Assembly: GCA_029215795.1 (NCBI GenBank)
Contig: JARDYH010000001.1
Span: 183,837,654 to 183,901,653, forward strand
Length of the DNA: 64,000 nucleotides
Source of the DNA: Anniella stebbinsi
Lineage: Eukaryota; Chordata; Lepidosauria; Squamata; Anniellidae
Direction: 5' to 3'
Below the pieces are notes generated by a model that was given only the letters and a program-made list of their open reading frames with translations, did not search any database and had not been told where the DNA came from. Below, one piece after another: positions 56,655 through 64,000 of this stretch. Position 1 is the first letter of the stretch; each line of letters begins with the position of its first letter. The position numbers and the translations under genes are program-made.

Positions 56655-57907
56655 ACAGCCCCCAGCCTAAGTTATTAGAGCAGAAAGTGTGAGTGGGAAC
56701 TTGGGGGAGCAATCAGGGAAGGGTGCAGGGTGCTATGGTGTTGGGAGGAGGGTTAGCCATGTAAGAGGGATGTATATCCCAGTCCTCCCCTCACCAACTG
56801 ATATGTTCTTGTCTTATCAGCCTATCTTCAGGTATCTGGATGCTGTTCTCAAATGCCAGATCGGTGCATAATAATGTCTCCATCATCCATGATATAATAG
56901 TGGATAAGGCAGCAGATCTAGCATGAATAACCAAGACCTTTGTGGGCAAAGAGGGAGGAGTTAGTCTCTCTGTGTCCACCTGGGTACTTGCTTCAACATC
57001 TCAGGGTAGTCTTGAGTATCAGGAAGGTGTGCATTTGCCACAGTCTATAGGAATTCTATCTCTCTGCCCATGCTCCCTGTTCATCAGACTATTATTCTGG
57101 AGTGTTTGCATCTTGTGTTGGGCCAGACTAGGGATTCTCCCTTTGTTTCATCTCTTTCTCTTATAAAACTTATGAGATGTAAGCATTTTGGTAAATTAGC
57201 ATTTTTTAAAAAATCCTAAAATTCAAGGTATGGACCTAAATGATTCAACCTTGGCATGCCTAATGCTCTATTTAAGAGCTCTCAAGGTCCCAAGTTTCAT
57301 CACTTTATCTTTAAAAACAAGGGAACTGCAGGCAAGGAAAGTGCAGTTGGAGCAGTAAAAAGTCCATTCATTTGAATGTTCGACAAGGAGGAGTGCTGGA
57401 GGAGGAGAACTGCCATGCCCTCTCCTTTCCCCTTCTGTCAGCAAGACTCCATTCAAAGCACATGCCCCCAACAGAGGAAAAAGCAAGGGAACGGCACTAG
57501 GGGAAAATAATTCAGACTTTCCCTGCACCAAAATATGGAAAACAGAGGAAAAGAGGCGAAATGGGTGCAGGACAGGGATGACGTCATGTGAGTCCTGCGC
57601 TGCAAAACCAGATACCATGCATCGAAAGATTGCGTTAAACCGCTGGTGTCATGGAGCTCATAATCGGCCAAACACATGCAGCAGGGCACACTCTAGACTT
57701 TTTTTTTTCAGATGGCCATGAAGGTGATCTGAAGGTGGCAAACTTTGAGATATTCCTTCTGATGTTTAGACTAACAGCAGTTTTTCCCCCCTGCAAGGGT
57801 GAGGGACCTATTAAGATGGTCTGTCCCAGAGACTAATGGATCTGGATAGTTTCCATGGTGCTCTAGGGGCTGATCTGTCTGGCATTCCTGTCAAAATCCT
57901 AGTCAAT
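56655..57907. other. No gene recognised
   Basis: Ordinary-looking sequence starting right after the telomeric tract; no coding or repeat match seen. No counterpart of the satellites of the left arm. Confidence 0.5.
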
Positions 57908-58132
57908 GGCTGAATTCGGATGACACAATAAGCAACTGGGGTGGGGAAACAATCGTCAGTTGTATTGACTATCATGTCATCCGAAGGCTGCCATAGTCAA
58001 CTCAGTGCTGATCCTAATCCACACCATGGTTGATTATTTATTACCATGTTGTGTGGGGAGCACCCCCTAGATGAACAACTGTAAAGTTGATTATTACCCC
58101 ACCATTGACTATTGGGTTATCCGAATTCAGCC
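57908..58132. mobile_element. Harbinger MITE, complete
   Basis: 225 bp with terminal inverted repeats GGCTGAATTCGGATGACAC (left) and GGGTTATCCGAATTCAGCC (right), flanked by AAT on both sides (57,905-57,907 and 58,133-58,135), a 3-bp target duplication as in Harbinger elements. Left-end sequence matches that of the elements at 12,892 and 60,959. Three CAACTG sites (either strand) lie inside. No coding sequence. Confidence 0.9.
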
Positions 58133-58135
58133 AAT

Positions 58136-59064
58136 CTGTGAACTGCAGAAATGGCCTCGCCAGTTGACGCAATAGCTCCTGAGTGCCCTCTTCTAGTTAA
58201 TAGAGTTCGTAGTTATGCTCTGGTAACCTCTAAGTCAGATTACTGCATGCATTCTATGTGGCCTGCCATTGAAGACTGTTTGGATGTTATAATTTATACA
58301 CAATGCAGCAGCCTGAGCTTACACAACCAGGTCTGAGCATGCACAACCAGGTCTGAGCATACACAACCAATTGAAGCCTGCTTGTGCTGTCTGCCTGTAT
58401 GTATGCAAGCCCAATTCAAGGTGTAGATTATAATCTTTAAAGCCTTACCTAGGTCGGGACTGCAATAACCAAGAAACTGAACAATTCTATAGCTGACTAT
58501 ACAGAGTCTTGTGGTCATAAGAGTGTGCCCTAAGAGTCTAAACCTCAATAGGAAGTGATCCAACCATGACAAGGTTGGATCTAACTCCTCTTCTCAACTG
58601 GCTCATTAGTTCCTCAACACCATACCTTCCCCCTACCCATGACCACATTTATAGGGGCACTCCCATCCCACCCCAGGTAATCCAGTGAATTTACATATTA
58701 AAATTCCAATGTAAAATAATAGCCCTGAGCCAACAGATGTCCACCCATCCTAAACAACATGAAGTGGAAGCAAACTCTATTGTCCAAGATGCTGTACTGG
58801 CTGTGAAAGCAACAGCTAACAAGAAGCAGGTGGTAGTTGATTTTAGGTGTTTCCACCTGCTCCTCTGCTCTCCTTGGAAGATATTTACTGAGAATCAATG
58901 AAAGTATTCTTGAGCAAGTGTGACATGCATTTTCTCCACAATGCCAAACTGCAGAGAGTCACCACACATTGGCTCTTTAAGGTTCTATAGAACAAGGAGC
59001 TAACAACAACAACAGGGAAAGCTAGCTGACATATTATCACTGGAGAACTCTGAATAAATGCAAT
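58136..59064. other. No gene recognised
   Basis: No convincing frame. A short tandem repeat of an ACACAACCAGGTCTGAGCAT word lies at about 58,320-58,370. Confidence 0.5.
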
Positions 59065-59456
59065 CCTTTCTTCAAAAAATGTTTATTTCATGTTGACAGA
59101 TCAGTTTAAAAAGTTTATAACAAAACAAGTGAACTATGTTTTATTTCCTTTTTATAAAATTCTGATCTATTGGGGCATAAATAGCTTGTACAAATAGTTT
59201 AAAAAGTGGTGACAGCTCTTAGAAAAGAAATTGTACCAGGTATATTTGCAGGAATGTAACATGCACTGTAAAAAAACAGCTTTTGAGTAAATACTGCCTT
59301 TGCTTCTAAGACTGTTGTAAAGTTAATCTTCTGGTCAATCCAGTTGCAAATAAAGAATGCAGCAAACTTGGAGCAGGCTTCCAAATGTCCAGATTTTTTA
59401 CTTCCATCTTTTCCTTCGCTAATTCTTGCTGTTTCTCCTTTATGCGGAAAGACATA
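59065..59456 (-). CDS. Candidate terminal exon of an unknown host gene
   Basis: On the minus strand an acceptor with a long pyrimidine tract (CTCTACCCGCAG) precedes an open frame at 59,456-59,306: MSFRIKEKQQELAKEKMEVK, then DIWKPAPSLLHSLFATGLTR and a TAG at 59,306-59,308. The exon would begin in phase 2. About 165-220 bp further lie two AATAAA signals (59,140-59,145 and 59,082-59,087), as expected of a 3' UTR. The upstream exons would lie to the right; none was identified before the Harbinger element at 60,959. The product is not recognised. It could also be a retained piece of a dead gene. Confidence 0.45.
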
Positions 59457-60958
59457 CTGCGGGTAGAGAAAAGGGAGAGAGAAATCAGACTAGCTAATTG
59501 TAGAGTTTGGCTGTTTCTACACAAGGCATTTATTGTGCACTTATGATTGGTCACTCACAAAAGTTTGTGAGACCTATACATGACTTTGTCATCCTCTCTT
59601 TGCAAGATTTATAGTGCAGTTTTTCATGACGATAAACATCCAGCATTGTTCTTCCTACCACAATGAACTGCTTTAACTCTATAGTGTATTGATGCCATGG
59701 TGGATTATCACCAATAATACAACAGCACCATCTAGTTGCTTTAAAATGAAACATATAGACTTTGCTGAGGAAAAAAGAAGAAAAAAGCCACAAGGAAAGT
59801 CCCAAACTAATCCCACAAGAAATCTGGAAGCAGAAGCACTGGTAAAGTTGCAAGATTTTTGCCTGGTGTAGACATGCTTTTTGTCACTGCGGAATGGGTT
59901 TTTAGATTAAGCAATGAATGTGTATAACAACTGACCGTTATGCACATTCATCGTGTCTCATGCGGAATATGCTCATAATCTGTCCATGAAGAGGGAACTG
60001 TGGACATTTCCTGATCCATATACCTATTCTCCAACAGGGCCCATTCCATTCTCTCAGAATTATGCACATTCTTCAATCAATATGCATAGTCTCCAAAAAC
60101 CATCTATTGTTCAGAGGTGGCCAATCAGCTGCATGCAGCCTACTGTCAAATTTTATGTGAGCTGTGGCATCCCCTCCTGGTAGGCAGCAGGGGAAAGGGG
60201 TGTGGCTTCAGTCTCCTTTTCCCTGCTGCTCAGCTGTTCCCTGCCAGCCAGCAGAGGTGGGTTGCAAGGGAAGGTTTAACCCTCTCCTCTGCAAACCTGA
60301 TAAAAATCATGCTCCCTCACTGCTATAAAGCAAAAAGAGCAGTGTATGTGTGTGGAGGAGTGATCTTCATAAGTATCACATGGAACGGAGGGAACAGTTA
60401 AACTCTCCCCGTGCTTTGTTCAGGTGTTTGGCAAGAACAGTTCAACTGCAGGAAAAACAAGGAAGGGCTGTAGATAAAGATTCACTTTGTCTGCAGCCCG
60501 ACCCTCTTTTCTCTGCTGCTCTGAGGTTCCTTGCTGATCACTTGGGATTGGGATGGGGAGCTTTAACCCTTTCCTCTTTCATGGCCCCAATAAAGACAGC
60601 ATTCTGCACTGCTCTTGAGCTTTTTTCCTAAGTTAAATGGCAGTGCAAGGGGAGATTTAATCTTCCCTCCCACCCCATGGGTGGGTTTAAAGTTACTCAC
60701 TTTGCATTCAAGTTAACAGCACCACTCTACCCCACTCCATTGTTCACAAACTGCTATGCAGTCAAGAGCTCATTGCTGTCTAACCGTACAAAATGGAGCC
60801 AGTGGTTCAAAATAAACACCAATGTGTTGAGGGAGCACCATTCAATTCAATTTGGGCTACAGCCATAACTGTCAGTGTTTTACAGATGGGTTTGTAGAGG
60901 ATGAGGAATGCAGTGTTGTATAACAACTAAAACATTTATTGCCTCAAACAAACATATA
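59457..60958. other. No gene recognised; one diverged duplication
   Basis: About 60,200-60,320 and 60,485-60,600 are diverged copies of one segment (shared words TTTTCCCTGCTGCTC/TTTTCTCTGCTGCTC and TTTAACCCTCTCCTCT/TTTAACCCTTTCCTCT). Nothing else recognised. Confidence 0.5.
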
Positions 60959-61919
60959 GGCTCAATTCAGACGACACGTTAAGCAACGGTTGTTTAATTA
61001 AACAACCGTCAGTTGAGTTGTTTAACATGTTGTCTGGAGGGAGGAAAACAACCCACAGTTGGTTAAGTGGGAGATTTAAACAATGGAGTTAAACAATTCA
61101 CTTGCGAGTTGTTTAAAAATTAGTCAATTGACTAATGTGTCGTCTGGAGTGGTGCGTGGGTTAAACAACTGAGATGAGTAGGTTAACACAAAGGATCAGA
61201 GAGGAGAGCGGCAAGAGCAGCAGAAATCGGGCGGCCACTCAGGCACACTTGCAACAGAGCCCTGACATCGCAGCCATAGCAACCAGGATGCCCGCCTCCC
61301 CCACCAGGCAGCCGGCACGGAGCTCAACAAGGGGCCAGCTCCTGCAAGCACTCACGCAGGGTGCCCAGTCAGCTATCCAAATGGAAAGGGAAGCACACCA
61401 GAAGGGCACTACGGCAAAGGGGGGGAGGGGGAGACGGAATAACCAAAAACCCCAGGCGCCCTGGAGCAAGAGGCAGCCCCTCCCACACCAACAGGGAGAA
61501 CAACAACCCATCCAAAGTAGACCCCCACTGCACCTCCACCTCCACCCTCGCATCACCCAGAAGGACGAGGGCAGGGGAAGCGGCGACCAGAGAGCCCCCC
61601 CCCATCTGCCCAATACGGCTGGACAGCGAGCTAAGGCCACACACATCCCCAAGATACACAAAATGCCTAGGCAATGGATGCCCGTGGGCGACAGACAGCC
61701 ACCTGCGGATGTTGTGGAAAACCGGCGGAGGCATGCACAACAATCCCAAGGACACGAAGCTGCCCCGGCCAGCAAAGACTACAATGCCTACGCAACGGGC
61801 ACAATCACAGCAAGCACAACAGCCCATCAGCACCCACCATCGCACAAACACACAGGACAGGGAAAGGCAGCCCAGGGCACAAACCACCATCACCACCGAA
61901 ACACACGCCCATCGGCAAC

Positions 61920-64000
61920 ATGGAGCCAGAGGGAGAGGGGGCTCGGGACAACCCGGCCGAGGACTCTGGCTCACAAACCCCTGAAGAGGGGAGCAGCCAG
62001 GACCCCCAGGAAAGACGCAGAGTGCAGCGCTGGTCCAAGGAAGAGATCAGACACTTCATAGAGCTATGGGGAAGCCCAGAAGCCAGGAGGATCATGGCCA
62101 CAGCCAGGCACGATCACCTCTACCCCTGGCTCACCAAGCAAATGCAGGAACAGGGACATGACCGCAATGGCAAGCAATGCAAGCACAAGCTCCACGGACT
62201 CAAAAGGAAGTTCAAGGAGATCGTCACCCACAATAAAAGAACCAGCGCCCAGCCACGCACCATGCCCTTCTAGGACGAACTGGCATGCCTGCTGGTGGAG
62301 CGCCACGATGTCGTCCCGGGACACACGGTGGCCAGCAGGGTCACCACCAACGAGCTGCCGTGCACACGACAATGAGCACGGCTGGACCAAGGGACGCAAT
62401 GGGAGGAGGGCCCCGCCGCATGGAAACCACGGCCGCCAGCATGGAGTGACGCCCCACACCCAACACCCACCGGCAAGACAGCCGTGAAGGGAGCGGCCGA
62501 ACCCCCCAAGACAGCTGTGAAGGGAGCAGCCGAACCCCCCAAGACAGCTGTGAAGGGAGCAGCCGAACCCCCCAAGACAGCCATGAAGGGAGCGGCCAAT
62601 CCCCCAAGAAAGGCCTGAAGGCATCAGCTGAACCCCCCAAGAAAGGCCTGAAGGCATCAGCTGAACCCCCCAAGAAAGACCTAAAGGCATCAGCTGAACC
62701 CTCCCCCCCCAGAAAGGTCTGAAGGCATCAGCCAAAGCATGGCCGGCCAAGGTGAGGCCAATGAGCCGTCCCGCAGCATCCCAAAGCCCATCGCTGCTTG
62801 CGAGGCTGCCACCCGTGCCGCCCAGGACAGCCAGCACCTCAAGGAACATCTCCCCCATGCCAGCCTCCTCCAGCAGCAGCAGCCTCACGGCCTTCCTACG
62901 GCTCATCTATGCGGACATGCAGGTTGAAGATTCTGCACCCAACCCCCTGGTGCCAGAGACCCAGCAGGAGGAGGAAGAGCCAGGGCTGTCGCGCCCAAGG
63001 GCAACTCCCGCGAAGGGGAGTGTGGCCGCCACTGCTGGGCGAGTGCCATGACCAGTGCCAGCACCCCGCACGCAGCTGGGGTCGTCAAAACGCAGCACCA
63101 CGATGCAGGGATTCCCTTGCAGCATCTTGGATGCCATGACGGAGACGGGGCCGGTGTCACAGGAGGACCAGGTCGAAATGGAGCAGCTCATGGAACAACA
63201 GGTGGGCGACGTGATGGAGCCAGAACTGTCACCGTCCCAGGAAGAGCTGCTGGACATCGACACGCAGGCCACCAATGACACCTTCGTGGAGATAGAGGCG
63301 ATGGAGGAGGAGGCGCCTTCGGATGCCGAGCTCGAGGCCGGGGAGGGCCTCCTCGAGGAGATCGAGGGGCCTCCACAGCCAGAGGACGAGCCGATGGAGG
63401 GAGCACCCCCCCTGGAGGATGAGCCGCCGCCACCGCACGTAGGTGAGCATGGTGCGGCCACAGCTGCAGAAGCCCATCCCCTGACCAACGCGCAGAGGTG
63501 TGTCCGGATGCGCAACAGGCATAGGGCAGACCGGCTGCAGGTGGCGTGGGAGTTGGTCATGGTGACGGAGACAACAGGGGAATGAATCCACAGCCTGTTC
63601 ACACGCATGGCGGGCGAGGAGGAGGCCAGGTGCACCAAGGAGCATGTCCTCACCGTGTGGGCTACGCGCACAGTCAATCAAGCCATGGAAGAGTGTGCCC
63701 AAGCCATACGGGAGGTGGGGAGGGACGTGCGTATAGGTCTAGAGTGCCATGTCACCGGGATGACTGAGGCCATGGCGGCCACCGATGCCATCATCAATCG
63801 TAGCATGCGGGAGCGCACAGCAGCCATCAACCGCCAAACCAAGGTGCTCAGGGAGCTCGCCCAATCATTTCGCTGCGCCTACCATTGGCCTCCGCAGCCT
63901 GCACCCTACATGGGGCCATACGGATACATGGCGCCGCCGCAGCAGTACCTGCCCCCGCCAACGGCCGCAGCATATTGGGCCCTACGTTTGGTATCGGCAT
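61920..64000 (+). pseudogene. Harbinger Myb/SANT-like protein, with stops
   Basis: DNA-binding partner of the Harbinger nuclease. ATG at 61,920 (MEPEGEGARDNPAED). Myb/SANT domain at about 62,010-62,235: RRVQRWSKEEIRHFIELWG, RHDHLYPWLTKQMQEQG, GKQCKHKLHGLKRKFKEI, with the spaced Trp and Leu residues of the fold. A TAG at 62,271 and a TGA at 62,373 follow, then an in-frame Lys/Ala/Pro repeat from 62,475, a frameshift near 62,600, and in another frame the acidic region (EMEQLMEQQVGDVMEPELSP, MEEEAPSDAELEAGEGLLEE). TGA codons at 63,049 and 63,583 fit decayed CGA codons. The end (GMTEAMAATDAIINRSMRER) matches copy 1 at 14.5 kb. Continues past the window. Confidence 0.75.
62475..62735 (+). repeat. 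33-bp coding tandem repeat in the Myb-like gene
   Basis: About eight units of 32-37 bp. The first four encode KTAVKGAAEPP (last one KTAMKGAANPP); then, after a 1-bp loss near 62,600, units of the type KKGLKASAEPP follow. Composition resembles the Lys/Ala/Pro tails of linker histones. Confidence 0.85.

Larger units (their letters stand above)
60959..64000 (+). mobile_element. Harbinger DNA transposon (copy 2), continues past the window
   Basis: The left end GGCTCAATTCAGACGACAC begins at 60,959 and differs from the MITE end at 57,908 at three of 19 positions. The first 200 bp hold inverted copies of the GACGACA motif and a 24-bp perfect palindrome (half-site ACGGTTGTTTAA, about 60,982-61,005). 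A GC-rich leader follows, then a Myb/SANT-like gene with an acidic C-terminal half. The nuclease gene and right end would lie beyond base 64,000. Confidence 0.8.

Noticed and set aside
61174..62061. Open frame of 295 codons at the start of Harbinger copy 2
   Set aside because: Low complexity and overlaps the better supported Myb/SANT frame starting at 61,920. Probably a GC-driven open frame in the leader.
62064..62906. Minus-strand frame with repeats of the LGGSAAPFTAV type
   Set aside because: It is the antisense shadow of the 33-bp coding repeat of the Myb-like gene.

Overview
The window looks like non-model vertebrate nuclear DNA, most probably from a squamate reptile. The grounds are TTAGGG telomeric repeats, a CR1 3' end with the ATTCTATG tail, L2-, CR1- and L1-type LINE fragments, hAT and Harbinger DNA transposons, a Ty3/gypsy chromodomain and a MIR-like SINE. 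Almost all recognisable coding sequence belongs to transposable elements, mostly decayed. Only two short stretches on the minus strand (about 24.55-25.43 kb and 59.07-59.46 kb) look like exons of host genes, and I could not name either gene.

Layout: 0-1.2 kb, 3' end of an L1. 1.2-9.6 kb, shuffled repeat modules with two non-autonomous hAT derivatives (ends at 3,648 and 9,567), a palindromic MITE pair and a CpG-rich motif island near 5.8-6.05 kb. 9.7-12.8 kb, a hAT element with a broken BED/hATC transposase on the minus strand. 12.9-16.6 kb, a Harbinger element with both terminal repeats but an internally deleted Myb-like gene and a truncated nuclease. 16.65-18.7 kb, the 3' end of a Ty3/gypsy element. 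21.4-23 kb, L2-type LINE. 24.5-25.4 kb, candidate exons. 25.9-27.8 kb, CR1. 28-34.7 kb, a SINE and LINE fragments in otherwise unremarkable sequence. 34.7-38.5 kb, two tandem satellites. 38.5-56.65 kb, an array of telomere-associated LINEs. 57.9 kb, a Harbinger MITE. 60.96 kb to the end, a second, larger Harbinger element with a Myb/SANT-like gene, cut by the window edge.

The most notable part is 38.49-56.65 kb. Three LINEs of Tx1-like type (APE endonuclease, reverse transcriptase, CCHC ORF1), here called T1, T2 and T3, are joined to telomeric repeats. T1 and T2 lie head to tail on the minus strand and are separated only by short TTAGGG tracts. T3 is inverted, on the plus strand. TTAGGG points rightward on the left side and CCCTAA lies on the right side, so the region has the form of a head-to-head telomere fusion, with the T2/T3 5' ends meeting at about 54,157. 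All three elements have their 3' ends toward the inside of the arms and their 5' ends toward the former tips, as expected of elements that insert into telomeric repeats. T1 and T2 also encode an extra upstream protein (called ORF A here) with a shared domain of about 130 residues that I do not recognise.

The Harbinger elements at 12.9, 57.9 and 60.96 kb share terminal sequence and repeated CAACTG/CAACGG sites, which may be binding sites for the Myb-like protein of the family.
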